Source: Streptomyces sp. NBC_00376
GTDB taxonomy: Bacteria > Actinomycetota > Actinomycetes > Streptomycetales > Streptomycetaceae
Length of the DNA stretch: 64,000 bases
Assembly (NCBI RefSeq): GCF_036077095.1
Contig: NZ_CP107960.1
Coordinates: 8,742,001-8,806,000, forward strand
Direction of reading: 5' to 3'
Shown: piece by piece, positions 8,865 to 18,028 of the stretch
Position numbering within the stretch: position 1 is the stretch's first letter
Layout of the letters: the number at the start of each line of letters is the position of its first letter
Translations under genes and position numbers: made by a program
Notes under the pieces: model-generated
What the model saw: the letters and a program-made list of their open reading frames with translations, nothing else
The model's database searches: none
What the model was told of the DNA's origin: nothing

Positions 8865-9697
8865 CGGACGAGTGTATCGGTGGCGTCGGTCTGCTCGGCG
8901 CGTCGGCGGCGGGGCTGCAGGTGGCCGCGGTGGTGGGCGAGGCGCAGGAAGGCGGCCGTCACCAGGATGCAGAACAGCACGGAGTAGACGCTGGCCTCCG
9001 GTCCGAAGTCGCCCCCGGTGACCAGTGCGGAGCCGGACGTCGAGGAGTCAAGAAGGCCGTGGGTGGCGCCGTTCCCGGAGACCTCGGTGCTGAAGATGCC
9101 GGACTCGGCGAAGTTCCAGCCGAAGTGCAGCCCGATCGGCAGCCACAGGCTGCGGGTGGCGAGGTAGGCGGCGGTGAGCATGCCGCCGGCCTCGATGGCG
9201 ATGGCGAGGGCGCCCCACGCCGTGGCGTGCTCGTTGGTCAGGTGCATCAGGCCGAACAGTGAACCGGTCGTGGTCAGCGCCCACCAGGTGCCCAGGCGTT
9301 CCTCGGCTATGCGGAACAGGATGCCGCGGAAGAGGAGTTCCTCCGTGACAGCGGCGGCCGCCATGAATCCGACGAGCCCGATCGCACCGGTCACCGTGCC
9401 CCGGCCGTCGATGTGGAAGTCGCCGAGGAAGGCGAGGCTGGCTATTACCGCCCCGAAGACGGCGGCGCCGATCAGCGCGCCGCGCGCGGTCGCGCCCCAG
9501 ACGCCGCTCGTGGCGAGCTCCGCGGGCTGGCGGCGCTCGGTCCGTCGTACCACCCATCGGTAGACCGGGACGGCGAGCACCGCCGTCAGCAGGCCGAGCA
9601 CGAGGGTTGGCCAGGGGCTCCCGTCCGCCGCCGCCACGGCTTGGCTGCCGATGAACGCCACCGCCGCGACCGCCAGAAATTGCCAGACCAGCCTCAT
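8861..9697 (-). CDS. CPBP-family intramembrane metalloprotease
   Basis: 278 residues with about seven hydrophobic segments. Three family motifs are present: EELLFRG (about 119-125), FGLMHLTNEHA (His, about 148-158) and GLHFGWNF (about 188-195). It is the first gene of the operon and its stop overlaps the kinase start by 4 bp. Co-transcription with a kinase that has only membrane helices as sensor suggests the protease and kinase share a membrane signal. Family functions include processing of prenylated or membrane proteins and bacteriocin immunity; the role here is inferred from context only. Confidence 0.88.
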   Translation of the reverse strand: MRLVWQFLAVAAVAFIGSQAVAAADGSPWPTLVLGLLTAVLAVPVYRWVVRRTERRQPAELATSGVWGATARGALIGAAVFGAVIASLAFLGDFHIDGRGTVTGAIGLVGFMAAAAVTEELLFRGILFRIAEERLGTWWALTTTGSLFGLMHLTNEHATAWGALAIAIEAGGMLTAAYLATRSLWLPIGLHFGWNFAESGIFSTEVSGNGATHGLLDSSTSGSALVTGGDFGPEASVYSVLFCILVTAAFLRLAHHRGHLQPRRRRAEQTDATDTLVR

Positions 9698-9962
9698 GAG
9701 ACCCCCTTCTCCAGATCCGCGGACCGAGCGCCGCGGCTGGTCTCGAACCTACGGATCAGACGGTTCCGGATCGTCCCCCTGCGGAGCGCACTTGCGGGTA
9801 GCTCTCACGGGGGACGGCCGTCTCGTCCGTGGCCCGGCGGAGGGGTGCACCTGTGGGTTTGAGTAAGTCTCTGTGCCTCGGCGAACCGCAGTTGATGCCT
9901 GCGGCGATGACGGTGTCGCGGAAACGGGCCACCGCTCTCCGCCTCAGAACCCGGGGCGAGGG
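9698..9962. other. Non-coding stretch upstream of the CPBP operon
   Basis: It should contain the promoter of the leftward CPBP-kinase-regulator operon. No convincing gene or clear operator was found. Its right part runs into the terminal region of an IS6 relic (GCTGTCACGTTGTTG near 9968), which resembles the IS6 end near 60607-60625. Confidence 0.4.
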
Positions 9963-10740
9963 TGCTGTCACGTTGTTGAGGGAGTGAGTGCCTGATGGTG
10001 TGTCGGGTATGGAGGGGGCGGGTTCCGGCTCCGTGCTCAGGCCGCGGCAGGCAGGCCGGCGACGCCGGTGATGTGGTCCCAGATGGCGAAGCGGGTGGGG
10101 GTGACTTCAGCGCGGTAGTGGGTGGCGGTCATCAGGTGGCGGCGGGGCCGGAAGTGGGGTGAGATGCCGCTGAACGCGGACAGGAACCGCTGGGCTCCGC
10201 CGACGCTGCGGAAGCCTTTCATGGCGCGTTCGCGCTGCCGGGTGGGCTGATGGCTGTTCTCGGCCCGGTTGTTGAGGCCCTTGTGGGAGCGGTGCTCGAC
10301 CGAGGGCATCACCTCGCGGTGGGCCGCGCCGTAGGAGCGGAGTTTGTCGGTGACGATCACCCGCGGCACCGAGCGGGTCGTCTTCAGCAGGTGGCGGAAG
10401 AAGCGCCCGGCCGCGGCTTTGTCCCGCCGGTTCTGGACCAGGATGTCGAGCACGGTGCCGTCAGCGTCGACGGCCCGCCACAGGTACTTCCGCTCTCCGT
10501 TGATCTCGATGAAGACCTCGTCCAGGTGCCACTTGTCGCCCAGTTGCACACGCCGGCGGCGCAGCGCGTGTTGGCATAGGACTGCCCGGACTTCGCACAC
10601 CAGCGGCGGACGGTCTCGTGGGACACGATGACACCGCGCTCGAGCATCAACTCCTCGACCTCACGGAAGCTGAGCGGGAAGCGGAAGTACAGCCACACAG
10701 TGCGCGATGATCTCGGGCCTTCACCCCTGATCTTGGACAC
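9963..10740 (-). pseudogene. IS6-family transposase, truncated and frameshifted
   Basis: The N-terminal part (frame of 10384-10740) reads WLYFRFPLSFREVEELMLER and the HTH-like SHETVRRWCAK. After a shift near 10565 the rest (frame of 10037-10600) has WHLDEVFIEINGERKYLWRA (first Asp), VTDKLRSYG (second Asp) and NNRAENSHQPTRQRERAM (Glu). The true N-terminus is cut at about 10722, where an IS3 element begins. The catalytic triad is present but split, so the gene should be dead. A related relic is at 60210-60612. Confidence 0.82.
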
Positions 10741-10787
10741 TCGAGATAGTGGATCTTGAGGATCTGAGAGATGGACGTGTCGTGGTC

Positions 10788-11096
10788 ATGAAGCGCTATC
10801 CGCCGGAGTTCAAGGCGGACGCGGTCGCGCTGTACGATTCGCGGCCCGAGGCGACGATCAAGCAGATCGCCGCCGACCTGGGGGTGAACCCGGAGACGCT
10901 GCGCAACTGGATCCGGGCGGCCGGAGCCGGTCGTCCGCGCGGCCGTCGGGCGGCCAAGCCGCCGACGGTTCCGGTGGCGCCGTCGGCTCTGGAGGCCGAG
11001 GTCGCCGCCTTGAGGCGGGAGAACGCCGAGCTGAAGAAGGAACGGGAGATCCTGCGCAAGGCGGCCCGCTATTTCGCCTCGGAGACGGGCTGGTGA
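10788..11096 (+). CDS. IS3 orfA, helix-turn-helix transposase subunit
   Basis: 102 residues from ATG 10788. An N-terminal HTH_Tnp_1 domain (RYPPEFKADAVALY, TIKQIAADLGVNPETLRNWI) is followed by a Lys/Glu-rich leucine-zipper segment (LEAEVAALRRENAELKKERE) that in the family mediates OrfA multimerisation. The stop overlaps the GTG start of orfB by 4 bp. It binds the IS ends and limits transposition when made without OrfB. It is intact although orfB is broken. Confidence 0.88.
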   Translation: MKRYPPEFKADAVALYDSRPEATIKQIAADLGVNPETLRNWIRAAGAGRPRGRRAAKPPTVPVAPSALEAEVAALRRENAELKKEREILRKAARYFASETGW

Positions 11097-11777
11097 ACCG
11101 CTGCCAGTTCGTTGAGGACCACCAGCGCCGTTACGGCGTGAAGCGGTTGTGCCGCATCCTGGGCATCGCCCGCTCGAGCTTCTACCACTGGCGCCGCAGT
11201 GCACCGCTGCGGGCAGCCCGCCAGGCTGCCGACGCCCAGCTCGCCGCCCGGATACGCGTGATCCACCGGGCCTCGGACGGCACCTACGGCGCCCCCAGGA
11301 TCACCGCTGAACTCCGCGAGGACGGCGAGCGCGTGAACCACGAGCGGGTCGCCCGCATCATGCAGGCGATCGGGCTGGCCGGCCTCCGCCTGCGCAGGAA
11401 GCATCGCACCACCATCCCGGACCCCGCCGCGGCGAAGGTGCCGGACCTGATCGGCCGTAACTTCACCGCGGACGAGGTGAACCGAAAGTACGTCGGCGAC
11501 ATCACATGCCTGCCGCTGGCCGGCGGGACGTTCCGCTATCTCGCGACCGTGATCGATCTCTGCTCACGGCGCCTGGCCGGGTGGGCGATCGCCGACCATA
11601 TGCGCGCCGACCTCGTCGTCGACGCCCTGAAAGCAGCCGAGCGGACCCGCGGCAGCCTCGCCGGCGCCGTGATGCACACCGATCACGGGGCCCAGTACTG
11701 CAGCCGGGCCTTCGCCAACGCCTGCCGCCAGGCTGGCGTGACCCAGTCCATGAGCGCCATCGGCAGCTCGGCGGATA

Positions 11778-12945
11778 CTGACTTCGGCTCGTCAGGGTGA
11801 GGTCAGGGTGTCGAGGGTCAGGCCGGTGCCGGCTATGAAGCCGTCGAGGGTGTCGGGGCGGTACTGCAGGCGCTTGAGCCGGTTGCGGACGAGGGCCTCG
11901 AGTCGGTCGAGGGCCATGACGGCGAGGTTGGCCAGGCTGCGTTTGACGTGCGCCCATACCCACTCGACGGGGTTGAGGTCGGGCGAGTAGGCGGGCAGCA
12001 GGAACACCGTCAGCCAGGCTCGCTCGGCGATCAACTCGCGCATGGCGTGGGAGACGTGGGTGTTCAGGCGGTCCCAGACCAGCACGATCGGCGCCTTGAC
12101 GAGCTGGTGCACGCCGTCGACCAGAGCGATGAAGTCGCGCTCGCTCATGCTGCGGCGCTTGCCCTTGCCCGAGGGGTGGGTGCGCAGGCGGTGGCACAGC
12201 CGGGTCCGTGAGCCGGGCCGCATCGCAATCAGCCCGGCCACCGACAGCCGCCCCGAGCGGCGTCCGCTCACCGTCACGACCGGGGTGTGTCCGCGTCGTC
12301 CCCAGGTCCGGCCTCGGGGCGGTCGGCGGGTGAAGCCTGCTTCGTCCTCGAAGCAGATGTAGCCCCCGCAGGCCGCCCGGGCCCTTTTACCTCCGCCCAG
12401 GTCGCCTCCTTCCATGCGGTGACGGCCTGCTCGTCCCGCTCGGCCACCCTGCGCGCGGGGACCTGCGGGCTGAAGCCGAGCCGGTGCATCAGCCTCGTGG
12501 CGCCCGAGACGCTGTACGAGACGTGGAACTTCCGCCCGATCAGCATGGCCACCCTCGCCGCGGTCCACACCTGGTCCTCCACCCAGCCGTGCGCGGCCGG
12601 ACCCTGCTCCAGATACGCGGCGAGCTTCTCCAAGCAGCGCGGAGACAGCCGGCACCGCGACCCACTCGGACCGCGTGACGACAGCGCCCCGACCCCGCCC
12701 TCGCGCCACAACTGGTGCCACTGATAAGCCGACTTCAGACTCACCCGCAGACGCCGTGCCACTTCCGGTGGCTTGACCTCCTGCTCGAACAGCTCGGCCG
12801 CCTGCATCCGCACCGACTCCCGACGCACCCGTCCCGCAACGGTCAGCCCGCCCCCATCCGAATACCTCACACACCATCGAATACAGCCACCACACCAAGC
12901 CTGTCAGGGACTTCGGGAAAGTTCACCCTGACGAGCCGAAGTCAG
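11778..12945 (-). mobile_element. IS630-family element A, nested in IS3 orfB
   Basis: 1,168 bp with near-perfect 23-bp ends: the left begins CTGACTTCGGCTCGTCAGGG and the right is its complement. It is flanked by TA at 11776-11777 and 12946-12947, the TA duplication of IS630/Tc1/mariner elements. The perfect ends and clean target suggest a recent insertion. Confidence 0.92.
11792..12870 (-). CDS. IS630-family transposase, two frames with likely -1 shift
   Basis: The first frame (start ATG 12870) has a winged-helix/HTH N-terminus (VRRESVRMQAAELFEQEV, LRVSLKSAYQWHQLWREGG). The second, ending at 11792, carries the DDE domain: CFEDEAGFTRRPP (first Asp region), VLVWDRLNTHVS (second) and AYSPDLNPVEWVWAHVKR (Glu). 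They meet at GTAAAAG (minus strand, 12390 to 12384), where Lys-tRNA on AAA can slip -1. The same signal sits at the same place in IS630 element B, so it looks programmed rather than a mutation. Confidence 0.8.
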
Positions 12946-13189
12946 TAACGCCCTGGCGGAGTCGTTCAACGCGACCTGCAAACGCGAGACCCTCCAGGGC
13001 CGCAGGGCCTGGAACGACGAACGCGAAGCCCGCCTGGACCTCTTCCGCTGGCTCCACCGCTACAACACCGTCCGACGCCACTCCCGCCTCGGACACCGCA
13101 GCCCCATCGCCTACGAACAAACACTCCAAACAACATCAACTACGCTGGCCGAAGCCGCATAACCCGTGTTCAGAATCAGGGGTCAAAGC

Positions 13190-13483
13190 CCCAGGGCAGC
13201 CGACCCGACTCGTTGCCTGCTGGAGACCGGCGCCACCGCGTCGGTCGGCCCTGTCGCCGATAGCTACGACAACGCCATGGCCGAGGCCCTCAACGGCACC
13301 TTCAAAGCCGAGTCGATCGAGCTCCACGGCCCCTGGTGCGACGCTGACCAGGTCGAACGGGCAGTCGCCCAGTGGGTCGGCTGGTACAACACCGAGCGAC
13401 TGCACTCCGCCCTCGGCTACCTCCCACCCGAGGAATTCGAGATCCGGCACCACCGTTCCCAGGCGCCCTCGAAGGCCGCCTGA
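13190..13483 (+). pseudogene. IS3-family orfB C-terminal remnant (second type)
   Basis: From about 13217 the frame reads VGPVADSYDNAMAEALNGTF, where the Glu of the rve domain sits, then WYNTERLHSALGYLPPEEFE, the standard IS3 C-terminus, and stops at 13483. The N-terminal two thirds are absent. It belongs to a different IS3 subgroup from the element on its left. Confidence 0.8.
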
Positions 13484-13543
13484 AAACACGCAAACCGGCC
13501 GCGAAACTCGGGGCAGCTCACTGGCTGTACGGGGTTTCGAGAC

Positions 13544-14290
13544 CTACGGCACTACGACAGTCAGTGATGTGCCAGTCAGCTCAAAACCGAGCTTTTCGTA
13601 GACGCGGCGGGCTGGATTCGCATCGCTCACGACGAGCGAAATGTCGGCCAGCCCGTCGGCCGCAGCAGCGCTGAGCACCCGGCGCAGCAGATTGGCGCCA
13701 AGGCCCGCGTAGCAGGCTTCGGGCCGGCGGAACACGTCCGCGATCCACGGCAGCCCGTCACGGTCGGTGATAATCGCCCCAGCGACAACACGGTCCATAT
13801 CGTCCACCACCAAGGCGCTGCACGGAAGGACCGGCCCGAGAACGGAGCCTGCCAGCATGGGTGCCAGGAGCTTGTTGAGCGCTTCTTCGTCGCTGCCGGA
13901 GTGGTGGTCGGGATGGTCGGCAGGAAAGGCGGCTCGCCATGCCGGGAACACCGCGTCGGCAGCGAGGTCACAAGGGACTGCCCGAAGTCCGTTTCCCAGG
14001 GCGCATGATGACCAGTCGGCCGGTGGCGGGCACGCGACCAAGTCCCTCCGCATCTCATGGGCATGCCGCATCACCCGTGCGCCACGGCGCAGCAGTTGCT
14101 CACCGAGCTCCACGGCTCCCGAGACTGCCCATCCGGACATACCGGAGACGATGGTGTCCACGGGGTCGGGGCCGACCACTTCGGCCAGGTCCGCCCACGG
14201 GTGCCCCTCCCGAACACCCTGCAGATAGGTCAGGACCGGCACACCCTGCCCATTGGTCAGGGTTTGGCGCTGCTCGTCGTTCTCGGTCAC
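13544..14290 (-). CDS. GNAT-family N-acetyltransferase
   Basis: 248 residues; GTG start at 14290 with an AAGGA-containing site upstream. The C-terminal half is the acetyltransferase fold: a beta strand (ALVVDDMDRVVAGAIITD), the acetyl-CoA loop region (ACYAGLGANLLRRVLSAA) and the last strand (NPARRVYEKLGFELTG). The N-terminal half (about 1-110) is not recognised. GNAT proteins move an acetyl group from acetyl-CoA to an amine. The substrate cannot be told from sequence. It is one of the few intact genes in an IS-rich block and is isolated from partners. Confidence 0.8.
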   Translation of the reverse strand: MTENDEQRQTLTNGQGVPVLTYLQGVREGHPWADLAEVVGPDPVDTIVSGMSGWAVSGAVELGEQLLRRGARVMRHAHEMRRDLVACPPPADWSSCALGNGLRAVPCDLAADAVFPAWRAAFPADHPDHHSGSDEEALNKLLAPMLAGSVLGPVLPCSALVVDDMDRVVAGAIITDRDGLPWIADVFRRPEACYAGLGANLLRRVLSAAAADGLADISLVVSDANPARRVYEKLGFELTGTSLTVVVP

Positions 14291-14379
14291 TCTTCATCCT
14301 TGAAAGATCGTGTGTACTTTGCGTGCGCATTCTGCGGTTCCGCATCCGGTGTCGCAACGGAATTTCCGCAATTTGTGCA

Positions 14380-14635
14380 GTGAAAGATTCACCGGTCCCC
14401 ATGAGGGTCGAGTGGGCCGTCCCGATCGCCGTGTCGGCGAGCTCGACCAGGAATCCGCCGTGCACCGTGCCCTGTTGGTTGCCGTGCAAGGCCGCGTCCA
14501 CCTCGGCACGAACCGGGGTGGTTTCCTCGCCGGTGTCGACGATGTGGAAGTCGAGCAGGTCGGAGATGGGCGTCGGATACCGTATGTGGGTCCGGTTTCC
14601 CAACCACTCGGACACTGTCACGTTGGCTGATCGGG
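14380..14635 (-). pseudogene. PaaI-type hotdog thioesterase fragment
   Basis: The stretch includes ISDLLDFHIVDTGEE and the family signature GTVHGGFLVELADTAIGTA, in which an Asp activates water for acyl-CoA thioester cleavage. The C-terminal half of the hotdog fold is missing: after about residue 70 the frame runs into unrelated antisense DNA. Upstream it is fused in frame to IS6 debris and a DNA-ligase fragment, giving an artificial 417-codon frame (14100-15353). Confidence 0.65.
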
Positions 14636-14676
14636 TGAAATGATCTCCGGGTTGATCACGGTGGAGGGGGTTGTCC

Positions 14677-14799
14677 GTGGGCAATACGCCGCCGTTGCAC
14701 AAGGGGCACCGGTACCCGGTGGAGATCATCGCGCACTGTGTGTGGCTGTACTTCCGCTTCCCGCTCAGCTTGGGTGAGGTCGAGGAGCTGTACACATAA
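14677..14799 (+). mobile_element. IS6-family remnant, N-terminal 40 codons
   Basis: A GTG-started frame reads KGHRYPVEIIAHCVWLYFRF then PLSLGEVEELY, the conserved start of IS6 transposases, and breaks off at a stop. The upstream bases include no complete terminal repeat. It separates the thioesterase fragment from the ligase fragment. Confidence 0.75.
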
Positions 14800-15353
14800 G
14801 TAAGCCGTTTCGCGATCAAGCCTTCCATGCCTGCGGTCCGGGTCATCTCCAGTGCCTGCTCGCCGTGTCCGACGACCGCCGCGGGCGTCGACCAGTGCTT
14901 CCCGTCCAGCCCCAGGTCCTCCAGGAGATTCTTGCGTGCGGTGTACGGCAGCCCGGTCAGACGGTGGCCGTCCAGGTGCACGGCATCGAACAGAACCAGA
15001 TGCGCCGGCACCTGCAGGGCCATCCGGGCGGCCTTCGCCGTTGAAGACAGACCCATGCGGGACTGCGGCAACTCGAAGTCACTGCGCCCCTCGCTGTCGA
15101 ACGCGACGATCTCCCCGTCGAGAATCGCGGGCCGACCGAATACGGACCCGAGTGTTGTGAGCTCTGGGTAGACGGTCGTGATGTCCGCCCCGGACCGGGA
15201 CCGGAGGAGCGCCGTCCCGTCACCGGGCAGGTAGACCATGGCCCGCTGTCCATCCTGTTTGACCTCGACCGCCCACCGGTCCTCCACGGCCACGGGCGGC
15301 AGGCTGCCCGAGGTCGCGAGCATCGGAGCGATTTGCGGCAACTCCATGACCAT
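14795..15353 (-). pseudogene. ATP-dependent DNA ligase, N-terminal fragment
   Basis: Starting at ATG 15353, the first ~185 residues match the adenylation domain of the actinobacterial LigD/LigC-type ligases: the lysine motif EVKQDGQR, ILDGEIVAFD (motif III) and EGLIAKRL (motif IV). The rest of the adenylation domain and the OB-fold are missing, cut off by an IS6 relic at about 14797. With the Ku C-terminus just upstream (15370-15584) this was probably a non-homologous end-joining locus. Too short to ligate. Confidence 0.75.
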
Positions 15354-15369
15354 CCGTTTCCGCGCCCGC

Positions 15370-15584
15370 TCAGGACGCGCTGCGCTTCCTCGCGGCCGCG
15401 GTCTTCTTCGTGGTGGTCTTCTTCGCCGTGCGCTTCTTGGCGGCTGTGGTCTTCCTGGCCGGGGCAGCCTTCTCCCTGGGCGTGGTCTTCTTGCGTGGCT
15501 GCATCGTGTGCACGGTGGCGTCCTGGCCGTGTTCGCCGCGTGATTCCTTGGCTGCTTTCACGGAGGCGTTCAGGGCAGCCATTA
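15370..15584 (-). pseudogene. Ku-like protein, C-terminal tail
   Basis: The fragment contains MAALNASVKAAKESRGEHG followed by a Lys/Ala/Thr-rich tail (KKRTAKKTTTKKTAAARKR). Such tails are typical of Streptomyces Ku proteins, where they bind DNA. The core beta-barrel is missing: IS630 element B was inserted at the TA at 15583-15584, and no Ku sequence is seen on its far side. The ATP-dependent ligase gene begins 16 bp downstream. A histone-like Lys-rich protein is a less likely alternative. Confidence 0.5.
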
Positions 15585-16729
15585 CTGAGGTTTTCGGGTT
15601 GTCGTCGGGGAGTGACGGTTCATGATTCCTGCGGTATGCCTGTGGGATGAGGTATCCGGAGGGTGGGGGCCTGACCGCTGAGCGTCGGGCGTTTCGTGAG
15701 GGGATCCGGCTTCAGCCCGGCGAGAAGTTCGCCGCGGGTGAGAAGACCGCAGCGATCGCGAGGGACTTGCGGGTGAGTGTGCGGTCCGTGGAACGCTGGC
15801 GCCGTGCCTGACGCGAGGGCGGACCGGAGGGCCTGCGCTCTGCAGGTCCGGCGAACTCCCCGACCATCAGCGATTCCCAGTTCGCCGTACTCGAGGAAGA
15901 ACTCGGGAAGGGACCTGCAGCTCACGGCTTCGAAGACGAACGCTGGACTCTGGCCCGGGTCCAGGCGGTGATCCGCCGCGGCGGCTGCGGGTGAGCCTGT
16001 CGGTGGCGACGGTGTGGCGGCTGCTCAAACGGCACGGCTGGTCCTGGCAGGCACCAGCCCGCAGAGCAGTCGAGCGTGACGAGCACGCGGTGGAGCTGTG
16101 GAAGAAGGAGGTGTGGCCGCGGGTAAAAGCCTCGCGGCGGCACGTGGCGCCTGGATCGTCTTCGAGGACGAAGCCGGCTTCTCGATGACGCCGCCCCGGG
16201 CCCGCACCTGGGGCCGACGTGGGCACACCCCCGTCATCCGCGTCCGTGGCAGGTCCCGCCGCCGGACCTCGGTCGCCGCGCTGTGCTGCTACAAACCCGG
16301 CGAGAAAAGCCGTCTCATCCACCGGCCCCGCACCCACCTCTTCCTCAAAGGCGCACGCAAGAGCTTCTCCTGGAAGGACTACCGCGACCTGTTGGTGCGG
16401 GCGCATATCCAGCTCGGCGGCCCAATCGTGGTGGTCTGGGACAATCTCAACACCCACCTGGCCGCCGGGCTGAAGCGGTATGAGGCCGAGCACGACTGGC
16501 TCACCACCTTCCGCCTCCCGCCCTATGCGCCTGACCTGAACCCCGTCGAGGCCATCTGGTCACTCGTGCGCAGAGCGATGGCCAACACCGCCTTTGACGC
16601 CCCTGACGACCTCGACCGTGTCCTCCGCCGCGAGTTACGCAGGATCCAGCTCCGGCCCCACCTGACCAACGGCTGCCTCACCGCCACCGGTCTGACCCTC
16701 GTACCACCGACTCCACCTGAAAACCTCCT
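15585..16729 (+). mobile_element. IS630-family element B, decayed
   Basis: Imperfect inverted ends: CTGAGGTTTTCGGGT at 15585 and the complement of AGGAGGTTTTCAGGT ending at 16729. Flanked by TA at 15583-15584 and 16730-16731. 1,145 bp, close in size to element A but clearly divergent in sequence. Confidence 0.82.
15647..16722 (+). pseudogene. IS630-family transposase with nonsense and frameshift mutations
   Basis: The N-terminal HTH (ATG 15647; IARDLRVSVRSVERWRRA) hits TGA at 15809-15811, where the family has Trp. A second lesion near 15980 shifts the frame before VSLSVATVWRLLKRHGW. The catalytic part is well kept: VFEDEAGFSMTPP, VVVWDNLNTHLA and APDLNPVEAIWSLVRR. The join between HTH and DDE parts is again GTAAAAG (16123-16129), as in element A, so the recoding site outlived the inactivating mutations. 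Confidence 0.82.
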
Positions 16730-16734
16730 TACGT

Positions 16735-16827
16735 TGTTGATGGGTCGATTCCGGTCACTCGTAGGATCGGGAGGCCCAGGGGCACTGGGTGTTGCTGTCC
16801 GCGCAGGGCATGCCGGTGGCGAAGATC
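16735..16827 (+). pseudogene. Remnant of a third IS630-type transposase
   Basis: About 40 bp encode VLLSAQGMPVAKIT, the conserved HTH entry of a different IS630 subgroup. It is cut by the truncated left side of IS5 copy 2 at about 16828. Sequence before it (16735-16780) is only vaguely alike, so the left limit is approximate. Confidence 0.5.
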
Positions 16828-17807
16828 ACAGGACTGGGGTGTTGAGGTCAGGGTGGTGGGATGGGTCGTGGGGATCTGACGAATGCGGAGTGGGATCGGC
16901 TGGAGTCATTCCTGCCTCGTGGTGGTGGGCGCGGGGGTCGGTGGAGTGACCACCGTCGGGTGATCAACGGGGTTCTCTACCGAGTGCGGACGGGTGTCCA
17001 GTGGCGGGACCTGCCGGAGCGGTTTGGGCCGTGGGAGACCGTCTACAAACGGCATCGTCGCTGGTCAGCTGATGGAGCCTGGAAGATGCTGCTGTCTCGC
17101 ATCCAGGCCGCCGAGGATGCCGCGGGCCGGATCGACTGGGATGTGTCCGTGGACTCGACCGCCGTGCGAGCCCACCAGCACGTTGCCGGCGCGCGGAAGG
17201 CGTCGGCGGCCGAGGGTCCTCAAAAGGGGAACGTTCGGGGGACGAACCAGGTCGATCCGGTGCTGCGGAAACTGGCCGTCCGGCTGGAGGAGGTGGTCGG
17301 ATCGGCGAATGCCAGGGACGCTCCCGAGGCGGATTCACCACCAAGATCCACCTCGCCGCCGAGGGACGATGCCGCCCCCTCGCCTTCGTCCTGACACCCG
17401 GCCACTACGGCGACGGCCCCCAGCTCGAGGCCGTGCTGGAGGAGATCTCCGTGCCCCGCAGCGGAGTCGGGCGGCCCCGCACCCGACCAGATCACGTCCT
17501 GGCGGACAAGGCCTACACGTCCCGAAGAAACCGTCGCCACCTGCGACGACGCGGTATTAAGCACACCATCCCCGAACGCCTCGACCAGCAGAAACACCGG
17601 CAGAATCGGGGCTTCCGAGGCGGCCGGCCCACCGGCTTCGACAGCGAGCGCTACAAGAAACGCAACACCGTCGAACGGGCCATCAACCGGCTGAAGGGCT
17701 TCCGAGCGGTCGCCGCCCGCTACGAGAAACGCGCCTATATCTACCTTGGCACCGTCACCCTCGCGGCCCTCGCGATCTGGCTCCGAACATGATCCAAGAA
17801 ACAGTGC
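16828..17807 (+). mobile_element. IS5-type insertion sequence, copy 2, left end missing
   Basis: Nearly identical to copy 1 from ACAGGACTGGGGTG onward, with a handful of single-base differences. The left inverted repeat (about 22 bp) is replaced by IS630 debris. The right end and its CTAG (17808-17811) are intact. It could not be moved by two-ended transposition, but could still supply transposase. Confidence 0.88.
16861..17792 (+). CDS. IS5-type transposase, copy 2 (two frames)
   Basis: Same structure as the copy at 4947-5878: first frame 16861-17394 with VDSTAVRAHQHVAGA; second frame ending at 17792 with LADKAYTSR and KRNTVERAINRLKGF. The A_AAG tetramer is at 17223-17226. Substitutions relative to copy 1 are few and do not break either frame, which argues for recent duplication and for the two-frame arrangement being functional. 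Confidence 0.75.
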
Positions 17808-17983
17808 CTAGCAGAGAAAGGCAGTTCAGTAATGACGGCGAACACGACGACTACGTCCCGGCCGACATCTGCGCCGCCGCCACCCAGCTCAAGACCATGG
17901 ATCTGCCCCGCCAGCCCGGCCCGCCCGCGGCGTGCGGTGAGCAGCGCTACGTGCAGGGTGCGGCCCTTACTCCGCTCATGCGG

Positions 17984-18023
17984 CAGGTGGGAGCCGGGCG
18001 GCCGACTGCGCGGCTCCCACCTG
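17984..18023 (-). terminator. Strong hairpin terminator of the subtilase gene
   Basis: A perfect 13-bp inverted repeat (CAGGTGGGAGCCG / CGGCTCCCACCTG) with a 14-nt loop, 6 bp beyond the stop codon of the protease gene. There is no T-tract, as is common for Streptomyces terminators. Confidence 0.85.
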
Positions 18024-18028
18024 GTCGG

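Larger units (their letters stand above)
11093..13162 (+). pseudogene. IS3 orfB integrase-type transposase, split by IS630
   Basis: The 5' part (11093-11777) has the HTH_21 region and the rve catalytic core with the first two Asp residues (VGDITCLPLAGG, HTDHGAQYCS). The 3' part resumes at 12946 and carries the DDE glutamate in ALAESFNATCKRE, ending at TAA 13160-13162. Removing the IS630 and one TA copy restores the junction perfectly as GSSADNALAESFN. The insertion is therefore clean, and the gene was intact before it. Confidence 0.9.
10723..13183 (+). mobile_element. IS3-family element interrupted by an IS630
   Basis: Imperfect inverted ends: ACCCCTGATCTTGGACAC at 10723-10740 and the complement of ACCCCTGATTCTGAACAC at 13166-13183. 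It carries orfA and orfB. orfB is split by an IS630 at 11778-12945; without that insert the element would be about 1.29 kb, usual for IS3. The flanking bases do not match each other, so the original target duplication is lost. Confidence 0.85.
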
